A stretch of DNA of 64,000 bases from Monarcha castaneiventris obscurior. Its lineage: Eukaryota; Chordata; Aves; Passeriformes; Monarchidae. Shown piece by piece: positions 38,101 through 50,190 of this stretch. The translations under genes were made by a program, and so were the position numbers. Position 1 is the first letter of the stretch. The number at the start of each line of letters is the position of its first letter. The stretch covers positions 52,267,147 to 52,331,146 of the forward strand of contig JAMPIT010000894.1 of assembly GCA_026261815.1 (NCBI GenBank). Direction: 5' to 3'. Below the pieces are notes generated by a model. The model did no database searches. It was given only the letters and a program-made list of their open reading frames with translations, and was not told where the DNA came from.

Positions 38101-39918
38101 GAAAGACTTCAGTTCCCACAGCACTGACCTTTGTCATCTGCATGAAAGGAAAGTTTCAACAAGCTACCACAAGCAAAAGTGTTATAAATCACCTTTCATC
38201 AGCCCTCCAACCACTAGCCAGAGAAACAACTGGAAACACTTAAACCTGTTTTAACATTCCTTGTAGAAGGAGGCAGGGAAACACCTCCCCATCCACCCGC
38301 TGGAGCTGATTGCAGCCACCAAACCACTCTGGACTGTGGCTCCTGCCAATGGAGTTTCTATTGAGGATGGAGCAACAGCCTTTCCCAGAAGAGATAGAAA
38401 ACCAAGCAGCAGCCACAGAAACTCTAGCTCTGTTCCCATGTCACTGCATCCAGAGTGGCAGAAGAGAACCACAGGGGTTTAGACAGAGGCAAACAGAAAC
38501 AAATCCACAAACAAACTGCAAATGATAATGCATATCTTTTAAACCTTCACATGCTGGGAGATGGTATTCGATGATTTGAAAAAGCTTCTCTTCTTTCCTT
38601 TTATGAAAATCATTTACATGCAGCTGCGTACATGACATGTTGGAGACTTCTCAAGAGACCAGCTGCTGTTCCAAAGAACTCACACTTCTATGATAGGAAT
38701 TTCATAAATGAAGGCACTAACTATCTTCCCAGACGCAGGCTTGAATAGACCCACTGTGCAGGAGAGCTCTGCTGAGGGAACAATCTTTCTTCACAGGCTG
38801 CAGAGCAGGAGTAAACCTGACACAGAGGAGTGATAGAGCCTGAACCGCTTCATCCTCGGGTCGGGGAGAGAGGGGCCCACGGGGCCTGTCAGACAAGCAC
38901 TGCCCCCGTCACACAGGCCCATGCACAATGATCCCAGCTTCCCAAATCCCACTTCTCTGCTTGCAAGCCCAGCCTGAACATCTGTAATGCCAGAGAGGGC
39001 ACAGGAGAACACAGCCTCAAAAGCATGCCAGGAATAAAACGTGATCCCCCACCCTTACAGTCAGCTGGATGTGCCCAGGAATAATAAGCAGCCAGTGCGT
39101 GCAGGAATAGGGTCCCATTTCTTGGTTCCAGGTTGGCTGCAGTGCCATAATGTGCTACCACTTATGCTTAACAATATTGAGACATGTAACATTAACTGGA
39201 AATATTTGTATGAAATGATTAATTTTATCCAGACAGCGTTTGGAATGTTGCTCCGGCACCAGCATTTCTACTCAAAGTTTTAGCACTGGTGTTCGTACTT
39301 CAGCTGAGTTCAAAACTGTGAGTAAAATATAATTTAATAGCAATTTGATTTTGCAATGATCTCATTGAAAAGGCATATGCAGCATTGCCCTTGCACACAG
39401 AAACAGCCACAAGATAAGCCTAAGGGACACAGATTAACACTCTGATCAGATACAATTCCAGGCCCTTCTCACTTGCAGGGAATGTTTTGGCCCTTTGCCA
39501 AACAGAGAGCATTCCACACACAGTGGGGTAAATGTGGTATATGGAAATATCTTTTTCACAACAAGGCCAGGGTATAAAATCTGTTATCTGAACACGTGTT
39601 CTCCTACTTCAAACATGAATGAGCCCACAGCAAAGTTTGACTCAAACCTTCCCCATCTCAGCGGAGTCCATATTTGAGCAAACTTTCAAATGGCACTGGC
39701 ACTAAAGCTGGCATTCATCTTTCTTTCCTTCTTTCTTATGGATTTAAGCTGAATGCAGAAGTCCAATTTGGATCTTCTCCCTATACAGAAACATTTTTAT
39801 TGTTTCTTTTGAAGTGTGGTTACCATAGTCAATAACTCTGCATCCACCAGTCCTTCACAATTGGACCTGTCTACTCACAATGGAAATGTCAAAGCAGATT
39901 TTGTTATGATCAATCAAA
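29134..39918 (-). other. DENND2B 5' intron or upstream region, first part
   Basis: Non-coding DNA upstream of the start exon on the gene strand. No CpG island is seen. Small near-duplications occur, for example AAGATYTTAATTCCCCT at about 35488-35522, and a CTTT run near 39716-39736. Isolated donor-like sites occur on the minus strand (near 33909 and 34531) but lack convincing partner acceptors. No coding exon is supported. Confidence 0.6.
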
Positions 39919-40168
39919 GAATGGCCTGAAATTGTGTCAGGAGAGCTTTAGGTTGGATATTAGAAAAAGGTTCCTCACCCAGAGGGTGGTCGGGCACTGA
40001 ACAGGCTCCCCAGGGCAGCAGTCACAGCACCAAGCCTGACAGAGCTCAAGAAGTGTTTGAACAATGTTCTCAGGCACATGGTGCGACTCTTGGGGTGTCC
40101 TGAGCAGGGCCAGGAGTTGGACTCCATGATCCTCATGGGTCCTTTCCAAATTAGCTTATTCTCTGATA
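39919..40168 (+). mobile_element. CR1 LINE 3' end fragment
   Basis: It begins GAATGGCCTGAAATTGTGTC, continues with TTAGGTTGGATATTAGAAAA and CCAGAGGGTGGTCGGGCACT, and ends with a diverged ATGGGTCCTTTCCAAATTAG tail. This is the hallmark CR1 3' end, about 250 bp, 5'-truncated and antisense to DENND2B. Confidence 0.9.
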
Positions 40169-43100
40169 AAACATAGTTCATTTAGTGAAAGGGAAAACTG
40201 CAAATCTATTCTGCTTTCATAGGGTTTATGCTTATGCAGTTGTCAGCTAAACTCTAGTTCCAGACACTCCTTTACTACTGTTCACAGAGGGTGATACCAC
40301 AAAGTAAATTACATCTCAGACTTCTCTCCTGTTTCCTACTCTTTCATTGCTCCTCCTTCAGTTCAGTTGTATGCACACTCATCTTCCCAATACCAGTAAG
40401 CAGAGGATTTTAAAATGTGCATCTACAGACAAACTGTTACAGATACAGAGGTACTGCACACAAAATTTGATAATAAACTTCACAAATAAAACTTCTTTTC
40501 CAGTAAGTAAATTGAGTAGAATAAAGTATACACAGAGCATGAACAACACTTTCCTACTAAAAATTCCATCATCACAAAAGAAATGTTTTTGAGGGTAAAA
40601 AATCTATTACACCGAAACTCTTTGGTGTCAGCTTCCTGTGAATGTATTTTTCCCTGTGTTTGATTAATGAACAAATCAAAACATTCAAGATAGGTACTAA
40701 ACAGTTTTGTCTGGCATGAAGTCTGCATTGCCAAATTCCATGTGGTTTCCAGTTGGTACCACAAACTTGGCCCCAGTTCATTCAAAACTCAGTCCAAGTC
40801 CTCCAAAAGGTAGATAAATACCTATGAACGTTTTTATGACACCAGGAAGGTGATTTGTATTATAGAAGCAGATAAAATTGTAGTGCACAGTGGACAAAAG
40901 CTGACTGACAGCAGATTTCTCCCTGCTACAACAAAACAAATGCCTTTTGCAACCTCAAAAGGTAAAGATTTATGAGATATAAATCCACTTCAAATACCTT
41001 TTGTGACTCTCTGCTCATCTGATGATTTTGGGATGAGGTATTTTAACTGATAATTTGCCTTGAAATTTGCAGGCGTTATAAATGCACCAGGATTCACAGG
41101 TTCCTATCAATTCCTGAAGTTTCCTCATGGAATAACTGCCTCTTTTCTGGTGTGTGCCTAATACTTAACATCTGAACTCCTACCTCATTTTCCCCAGTCA
41201 AATATTCTCCTATTTAACCTAAAGAAGAATACATGGTGGGACATCCATATACAACAGGTTTTCTTTATCCTATGTTTTAGATGCAAGTGTTATGTTAAGA
41301 ATCTTTTTTCTGGTCCTAGAGAGTCCTAGGGTGTAAAAACCATGAAAATCACTTTGGCTGATTCTTCACAGCAGCTATATGCTAGGTGAGACTCTACAGA
41401 AAATATATGTGTGATAATGGTTTGAAGTTTGAGGGCGTTGTTTTCAAACTACAGTTTAATTTTATGGCAGTTTCAAAGTATTATCTCTGCTGTTTCAGAC
41501 AACTGCATTTTCTTCACCCTTTGACCAGTCTTTTCATCAAAAAGCCAGTAAGGCTGGAGTTCCTGTGAGTAATAAATTCAACTCATGCTGTAGCAAAACA
41601 TCAAGCAACTGCTCCATTCAATTCTCACAGAAGCAAGTTTCAACCCTTCCAGTTTTGATGGGAAAACTGGAGCCACAACACAAAAAAATGTGAGCTCTTT
41701 GGAAATGCAACCACACCCCACTCACATTCTGCTCTGTGCCCCATGTCCCCACCCACAGATACACAACAGAGGAATACCAGCTGTTGAAGCTTTGCAGATG
41801 GCAAATCCAATATTGTGCCATTTTGGACTTTCTCCTCAAAGGATTATTCCACATGGCTTCTTTTACAGGGTCGGGATTTCTTTTCTTGGGAGGATGGATA
41901 TTTGGGCATGGAAGATATCTGTGGACATGAACAATGGGGAAATAGCATTTCTAAACTGAAATAAAGCCTTTCCAATTTGTGGAAACAGCTGGAGGGAGGA
42001 AAGAATCTTATGAATAACGCAGTTGAAGCCCAACAGGCTGTTGACAGTGAGTCCTTTCAGATGCTCACTATGGCTACGCTCTTGCATGACAGTACAACAT
42101 TTAAATCTATAACTAAAGATGATTCAATGCACAATGATGTACCCAGCATTGTTTTACTATACTGAGAATAATAAATCCATCCTTCCCTACACGGAATTTG
42201 TAGGGAAGGAAGAGTAGTTTCTTCTGCATCTTGTGTATTTAATGGTGCTGTACAAAAGAGCTAGAATGAGCATTAATTTTCAGTGCTGCTTTAAGCAGAA
42301 AATTCATTCAACACAAAAATATTAAGCTCAGTGGTCAGTCCAGGGGATGCCTGCACAGGCACCTTTGAGGGAGCATCTGCTGAGCTTTGTGTTTCTCAGA
42401 AGATGTTTCACTCCTGCCACACACAATGTGGCTTTCAGGTTGCAAGAAGGAATCTTGTTTCTTACAAGAAAAAAGGGAGACTTTAAGTGTATGTCATTCA
42501 ATACAGCATGTTTTCAATACAGCACATTTTCAGACTAATTCCATAAGAGAAGGCCCAATGAAAATAGACAAAAAAATCATGGAGCCAAAATTCCACATGA
42601 AGAAACACCATAACAATCTCTTTAAAGGTATTACAGAAATCTTTCAAAGCACTTTCAGCAGGTACTTTACCCGTGTTAAGGAGAAGAAAATGTATTTTAA
42701 TACATAATTTTCTTTTTCTATTAGAAGAAGTAAAAGGTACTTGCCAGCTAAATATTTTCCTTCAAAGCTACCCTGTTTCAGCCAAGCCCCATTAATAATT
42801 ATTCTGTTGGACAAGATTGCTTTGATGTCTGTAGATCATACAGAAGACTTAAGACAGCAAGCTGTCTGAAAAAATCAGTGATAAGGTCAAGGTAAATCAA
42901 GGTAAAAAGTGTTTACTCAGTTCTAATTTAGTCAAGAGTTTTACTTGTTTCACATAAACACAAGAAGTTTATCAACTTTTGATTGTTATTTTATCTAGCA
43001 CTACATAGTGCAAAACTTCTATTATTACTATTGCCTGATTTGTCCAGTCACCTGGAAACTCAACCATCTAAGGAGAAACAAAGATTAAATTAGAAATACT

Positions 43101-45085
43101 CTTCCCTATCAATGGGCTGTACAGAAGGCACCTTGCTTCTGCAATCAGTTATTGAGTTTAAGATTACAGGTTCATGTTTCAGAAATCAACAGCTACAGAG
43201 ACAAAGATGGGTAAAGGACATGAGCAGGATTATAGAGAAACATCTGTCCAGGCAGTTGGGAGCTGCTTGGTTTTTAATATGTAGAATTGTGCCTACTGAT
43301 AAAGCTCTCATCACAACAGCTCAGTGAAATCAGCTTATTCAAAAATCAAGCATTTTAGTCTGCTTGCTCAGTTAACTCAAAATTTAAAAGAGCATTTTTA
43401 TTAGTTTTTGTCTGTGAAAAATAGTCATTTGGAAGTAGGAAAGGTTTCAACATCTATTTGACATTCCTGTAGGTTTTGTGCCAACATATTGAATCCTGAA
43501 GAACTTCTATTCCTGAAATCAGCACAAGTTTTGTCTGAATGATTACAGGCCCCTGCTGCTTCCACAAAATATCAGAGGGAGTTCAGGCATCTGGACTTAA
43601 GGCCCAGGGCCACTGTATTGTTGTCTGAACCTTATTTCTAAGGCTTACTTTAAATAGCACCAATGAGTTCTACAAGTTAAAAAAAAAAAAACCGAAACAC
43701 CAACCACAGCAACTGGGAAGGGGAAAAGAAGTGCTGACTTTGATTGAATGGGTCCAAAGGCCCTGTTCAGATTGGCCAAGCAATTTGAGTCTCACGGAGT
43801 ACTCCCTGAGAACTCAGGCCAAATATGGGGGTTTGGGGTTTGTTAGGGGGTGTGTGGCAGTGAAAAATAAAGTTCTCTTTGAGCACTACAAACAACAAAG
43901 AAAACCCAGACCTCCTCTATCAAACAGTGAATGGATCCCCCAAGAACTAGTTTCAACAGAAACTATTAGTATTCTTTCGAAAAATATTCAAGCTATGGTT
44001 TATGGATAGAAAAGCATTAAAAAAAATACACATTAATGCTTTCATTAACAAAAAATAGAAACATACAGACAAATAACTATTTAAACTAATGCTTTGGCAA
44101 CAACAAAAAAAATAATATTTAAAACACCACTTAACAAATGGATTTGACCCAGATTGCTACCCTCTGTTTTAAGAGAACATTCTTGAGAAGAGTTCACAGG
44201 CCTGTTGGTACTACTAATTTATCTCAATTGTGTTACAGCTTTCAAAGCATCAGTAAAAGACTTGCAACATCCGTTCCCACTTTGTTGCCTACACATATTC
44301 TTACCAGTAAGGGCTATTAAAAGAAGCTGAACTAAAGCTGAAAACAAGAAAAATTCTAAATCATAATCAGCAGTCGAAGGGAAGGGTGTTCCTTCTACAT
44401 ACGAAATAAGGGACTTGAAGGATCTACCACAATAGCAATCTTGGCTGGCTCTACACTTCATATAGTCCCTAGTTCTTGTGACAACATTGGTTTTGGTTTA
44501 AATTTGTGTTTGCTTGCCTTCAGCCCACCCAGGCTGTCTTCATCTTCAGGTAATGACACTGTAATGCCATTTCCTTTATTTCAGTCTGAAAAGTCACCAA
44601 CTCAGCTGTGTAGAAGGGTATTCCTTTTAATGCAGTAACTGCATTAAAGTAACTGTATATTCCTTTTAATGAACATTTTTATGGAGATAGTGGATAAAAG
44701 TAGTCTCAAGATACTTACATGGTAGTTCATTATAAGCTCCATACAACATGATATTGTTCTCTCAACAGTAGTCTTATCTTAACATCCTTATCAATTCACT
44801 CTCCAGTTGCTCTACGGATTCCAAATTTCTCACTTAGTTTCCACTGTGGTTCTGCTACCAAGCAAAAACCCAAATAGAACAAGCCCACCATTTCTTGGAC
44901 TCTGCAATAGAGCAATCTGAGGAAGGTATCAGATTAGTCAGCACAAGATACATTTTACTTTTAAACTCCAAGGCTCCACATGTCCTTTCCCTCCAAGCTG
45001 GTTTATCATGATCATAATCACTGACCTGAATTTTCCTCTTCTGCAACAGATACCATATTTGCAATTTCCAAGCATGCTATAAAAG
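40169..45085 (-). other. Non-coding segment between CR1 copies
   Basis: AT-rich DNA with a run of 12 A at about 43680-43692 and the hairpin at 42180-42210. No exon, RNA gene or further element could be supported. A donor-like CAT|GTAAGTAT on the minus strand at about 44715 has no good acceptor partner. Confidence 0.6.
42180..42210. repeat. Perfect 11-bp inverted repeat (hairpin)
   Basis: TCCTTCCCTAC is followed nine bases later by its exact reverse complement GTAGGGAAGGA. The loop is ACGGAATTT. An isolated palindrome of this size in non-coding DNA may be chance or a remnant of a DNA transposon; nothing around it decides. Confidence 0.9.
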
Positions 45086-45245
45086 TCACAGAATCACAGA
45101 ATAACTGGAGCTGGAAAGGACCCATGAAAACCATCCAGTTCAAAACCCCTGCTGCAAGTTCACCTAGAGCTGATTCCACAGGATCTTGTCCAGGTGGGCT
45201 TTGATTATCTCCAGAGGTTTTTTTGCTGGAACAGTTCTTTCCATG
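45086..45245 (-). mobile_element. CR1 LINE 3' end fragment
   Basis: The plus strand starts TCACAGAATCACAGAATAAC, then GGAGCTGGAAAGGACCCATG, and includes GATCTTGTCCAGGTGGGCTT, the reverse complement of a CR1 3' end. The match fades after about 45245. Confidence 0.88.
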
Positions 45246-46731
45246 TGTCCTTCATATTTAGGTTCCTGACCAAGTCAGCCCATCTGATGTTACCAACTAG
45301 CTGCTGTAGCTCTATCAATTTTCTACTTGAAATAAGAAGTCTTGTTATAGTTCCCCTTTTAATTCTTTCCAATTATTTAAAAAATAAGAGTAACTGATGT
45401 TTTATAAGACTGAATGAGCATCCTATTTGAACAAAGGTCTTTCATCTCCTTATTAATCAGTAAAACCAAGACTAAAACCCTCTCTTGTCAGTTAAGAGAC
45501 TAAGAAATTGCTAGACATCAATAAACATTTCTCAGCCAAAGTTATAGGAGCTCAGCATCTTTAAATATCCCAGTGAGAAGGAATACATTTTTAAAAAATT
45601 AAGTTTCCCATTAACATATGTAAAATCACACCTCAAGCTTTTTCCCTAAGCTTTTCTTTTTGTATCTCATTTTTGTGTCTGTCAACATTGTAACATAAAC
45701 CATCTGAGAGGTTTAAAACTGAACAGTTCTAAGCAGTGGGTGAAACCACAGTATGTTAACTGACAGGAGGTTTTGGCTCCTTCTTCATCTTTAAGCATCT
45801 CTTACTCAGCTGCTGTTTCCCTGCAGCAGGGGCTAGAACATTTCTAGACTTCAGTCCAAGACTCCTGGTTTCCTAATACACTCTGCTTAAGCACGTTTCC
45901 TCTTGATTTGGTTGTTCCTTTGATAACTACACCGTTACTGTATTCCAGCTTGCCCATCTGAACATAACCAGTGCTAATTCTCACTCACTGCAGCTGGTGC
46001 CCTTCACTGAACACACCTGATTGTTCAAATGACAGTGCACATGGCTGCGATGTCACCTAGCAGAGCTATCCCTGTCTGACAGGTGTCAGAGCTGGGACAG
46101 AGATGATGAACGTAAAACACCACGTGGATAGTGACAAATTAAGGTGAAGCAGAAGAAATACAAATATGATATGTCTAAGTATTAGCCAGTTCCCCTTCAG
46201 CCAAATATAAAGCTATTTTCAAACAACTAAAATATTTTTCCTATGGCATATAGTCCACAGCCAGCTCCAGCACAAGAGATTTTATCCTCAAACAATCTGA
46301 AGAGTGGAAGAATGAAAGCTTATAAAATATATATCTTTGTCTATGTTGGAAACAGCACAATTCCAAACCAGAGACTAATGCTGAAATACAATCCAGGGGC
46401 TGTGCTTCCATTCATAAACTGTTCCATTTGAACACAGGGTCTGGAATGAATTTTATCCTCATGTTCAACCAGAGAGCCACAATTTATTATAGTGCTGCAC
46501 TTTTCAGTTTCAAAATCATATCCCTAACATTTTTTTCTGTCAAGTCCAATGGAGATTAGCAGACTTTTCAACCAGGATCATCCATAAAGGGAAAACACAG
46601 CAGAATCCAACTGCCCAGAGACATGAAGAAGCAAGTCCAGTTATATACCACACGGCTAAAAGAAAAGAAAACCTACTGTGTACACACAGCTTCAACAGCC
46701 TGAGCTGGAAAGGCATCAGAAAGGTCCTTTT

Positions 46732-46802
46732 CTCAGTAACAGCATAAGTGGGATCTCAAATTTTTAGCTCAGTAACAGCATAAGTGGGGTCTCAGATTTT
46801 AG
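46732..46802. repeat. Tandem duplication, 36-bp period, two copies
   Basis: The unit starting CTCAGTAACAGCATAAGTGG occurs at 46732 and again at 46768, with a few substitutions and one base fewer in the second copy. Confidence 0.9.
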
Positions 46803-48680
46803 CTCTGTCTTTAAATTACCACTAGAGTGTCTGTGCAGCAGCCAGGCTCAATTACTCCTGTGTAAGATCACAGTAATGCTCCCTGACAACTTCAAACCCC
46901 AAAATGAATAACCAGGGCTTCCCAGTCATTGCATATTCTGCAGCTGAGATGTGCCACAAAGGTACAGGCTTATTTACATCAGTTAAACTTTGAGCTGTAT
47001 CAGGAACTTCCTTAGGTTCTCTAGGTAATCACTACTCTCTGATATTCAAATTAAAAGGAATTCAGGATTCAACAACACTGGTAAGATCTATTTCAATCTA
47101 TAGGCTCACTGCTTTTTGTACCAGCTGTCTACAGATTTCCAGTGTCTTAAAATATTTTTCTGCCAAAAAGAACACTCCAAAAATTGTAACAGAGCTGGAA
47201 AAAATTTCATTGATAGTTCTCCACATACAGCAAGACAAAAGAAGCATCTGCTGCCAGTATACAACAAGGTAAAAGCAATTTAAATAATTACAACTAAACT
47301 CCCATCAGCTTCTGGGCTAGAACAATTCCCTCCTCTGTGAAAAGGAAAGGGAAATTGGTGACATTTTACTTCAGCCCAAGGATGAGATTCCAGCAATCCA
47401 ATCTGTGATTTAACATGCCATTTCTAAGTATTCATTTTTCTCACAAACCTTATTGCACCAGAAGTCTCTAGGTTGATCAGGATATGCTCATACAACACCA
47501 CGAATCAGGTTTCCACAGTACACGGAGAAGGAGAAACTAGACTTCAGTTAACGTAAACCTCTAAATGAAGACAAAGGAAATTACAACAGACATCAGGTAC
47601 AGAATCCTTCTAAAGTAAAATTTATTAATCTGTTAACTTAACCAAACTTTCACATGCCAGTAAAAAGCTTCCCATTTGATAAGTCAAAGCCACTACCATG
47701 CCTCCTTTGCATTGCATTCATATATTTTATCTACATGGTCACCTAATAAAACAGTCTAGATCCCTGCAAGCCTTCCACCTCTCTTTGACTGTCACTGAGC
47801 AGTTATTTGACAGCATGGATGACAATTTAAAATGAACCCTGCTTTGACTAGAGCTGCTGTAGAGTATCTTTTTTAAACTCATCTCTGAGTAGCTCTGTTT
47901 GTGACTAAGATAAGAAATATTTTTAACACAGCAGCTAATAGCTCCATGAGATGCTCCACCATCTATTTTGGAAGGCAATATGCCAAGGGAACTGTGGTGC
48001 ATTTTCATTCATCTCTTGGCTACTGCTTCTTCCAAAGTTTCTGTCCAAAGGCAGCCAAAACCAAGTTCTATGAATCACCACTTGAATGAGACCTAATTAT
48101 TCAATTAGTTTTAATGCCTTTCTTTTCCTTTTCTCTTGACAGCCTTAACACACCTCTTGCCCTTCAGGGCATTTGTCCACATGTCTTTCCCACAACTGGA
48201 AATGCAGGCAATTTCTTTCCCACCCATAACAGCTTTCAGATGGAGAACTGAATACAATATCCTGCACCTCCCCTTTGGATATTGTCCTTTTTATCCAGGG
48301 AGAGAGGAAGAATAAAAATCTGTGTAATCACCTACTCACGGACACACTTTTCTGAGATCTGACCTGCTGCTTTGTGTACAGCACAGATTTATTGCAAGTT
48401 AACTCCCTCACAAAGATATTTATCGTGTATACTTTTACCAGAATACACAAGATTGTTAATAAAGTCTCAGCTATGAAACTGCAAATACATGATCCACCTA
48501 ACCAGTGTAAGTGGGGGAAACTTAACATTTAACTGTAAAACATGAACTGCTTCAAAAAGTGTATTGGTTGGAAGGTTTCAATAATGGGGAAAGAGGGAAA
48601 AAAGAGAGAAAAATCTCTTAATTCTCCACCTTACTCCTTATGAGTCCCACTATTTTTTTTGCCTGCTACTACATTAATAC

Positions 48681-48699
48681 AAAAAAAAAAAAAAGAAAG
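48681..48699. repeat. A-rich simple repeat
   Basis: Fourteen A followed by GAAAG on the plus strand. No recognisable retroposon body precedes it. Confidence 0.75.
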
Positions 48700-49987
48700 A
48701 AATCCCCAACCTGTTTCAGAGCAATGTTGTCTGCTTTCTCCCTGTATAACTACACACAAAAGAAACAATAATGAATGGTAAAATATAGATTTACAACAAA
48801 TTCCTAACTATCTGTTCATCTTAGTCATTAAGACAGTAACCCCAGGTCACAGTGCTCTCTCAATTCCCAAGGAAGGTGACTCAGTTGCTTTTACAGGAAT
48901 ACTGTCTGCGATTCAGACTCATTTTTCTGGGGGAAGATTTTCAAGGTAGAATGAAAAATGCAAGCTAGGATGCAGACAGCTGAGAGACAAAGCACTATTT
49001 CACAATTCTAAGAAGCTGGTTTTCCACTTCCCCACCTGTATTGCTGACAGGAATGTGCTGGCTGTAGAAAAACTACAGAAATGCAAACTTCCCACTGAGA
49101 TACAGGATGGAGAGATTTTATAAGTACTGCATTTTTAGCCCCAGATTTGTGACAGGATTGGGAAAAAGTGATGAGCAAATCGATATGTGTCGACTCATTC
49201 GCCTTTCCTTTTAACCAAAAGATATTTAATGGCCCTTGAAAATCACAATGTGTGTATCTTCAGAAGAGCTACAGCTAGAAAAAGGCAATATTCTACTCAA
49301 TAACAGTGGCCTGAGCTTTACTAACCCAGTTATTATTACACTCACTACCACAGAAACTGTGTAAGACTTAACGTAGTGAACACTATACAAACAAAACTCA
49401 AAATGTTGGTCTCACTTGAGTAGTTTCTCTTCAAACACTGTGGCAATTTGAGTTTGCTGTGATGTCATCCACACAGTTTCTTACACCATCCCTGCAAAGG
49501 TGCAATGGAAGAGGTACCTTGCCCCGGCTGTTACCAGGAGACAAAGAACACTGCAGTAAATTCATGAGTCACCTAATGGTTCATTTTGCTGCAGTTTTCC
49601 AAAAGAATATATAACATGATTGGTAATGCTGCACACCACTCCTACCAGCAGAGCCTACATACAAAGGTCACACCTTATGAAATGGTTGTCAACTCCTATT
49701 GATTGACTGTTCTCAAATGCTGCCTTTTCTACTTTCGATGCCAAAAACACCACAGAATTTCAACCATGCACAGAAATACTTCATTCATTAAGCAACACCT
49801 TCTCCTTCTTCAGAAGTCTTTTTCCTTTCCTAAAATAGAGATTTGATTTTGCTACAAATGTGAAACAAAGGTATTCTCTCACAAAATACCCAGCTGTGCT
49901 GAGGTACATAGCATCCTTTGAGAATAAATCCATTTGCATTCCTTGTCTTTCCTTTTCATTTGACTGTACTTGGTGTGTCACAAAGTT

Positions 49988-50190
49988 CACAGAATCACCA
50001 AATGGTATGGATGGGAAGGGACCTTTAAAGATCACTTAGTTCCAACTCGCCTGCCAGTGGTAGGGACAGCTTCCACTAGACCAGGTTCCTCAAAGTCCCA
50101 TCCTGGGACTGGAACAATTCCAGGGATGGGGCATCCACAACTTCTCTGGGCAACCTGTTGCTGTGTCTCAGCACTCTGTCAGAAATCAGA
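49988..50190 (-). mobile_element. CR1 LINE 3' end fragment
   Basis: The plus strand runs CACAGAATCACCAAATGGTA, GGGAAGGGACCTTTAAAGAT, then GACAGCTTCCACTAGACCAG and GGGCAACCTGTTGCTGTGTC. This is the reverse complement of a CR1 3' end, about 200 bp, in the gene's sense orientation. Confidence 0.93.

Larger units (their letters stand above)
45246..49987 (-). other. Non-coding segment between CR1 copies
   Basis: AT-rich DNA with the 36-bp duplication at 46732-46802 and a poly(A)/GAAA run at 48681-48699. No exon or RNA gene could be supported. Confidence 0.6.
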
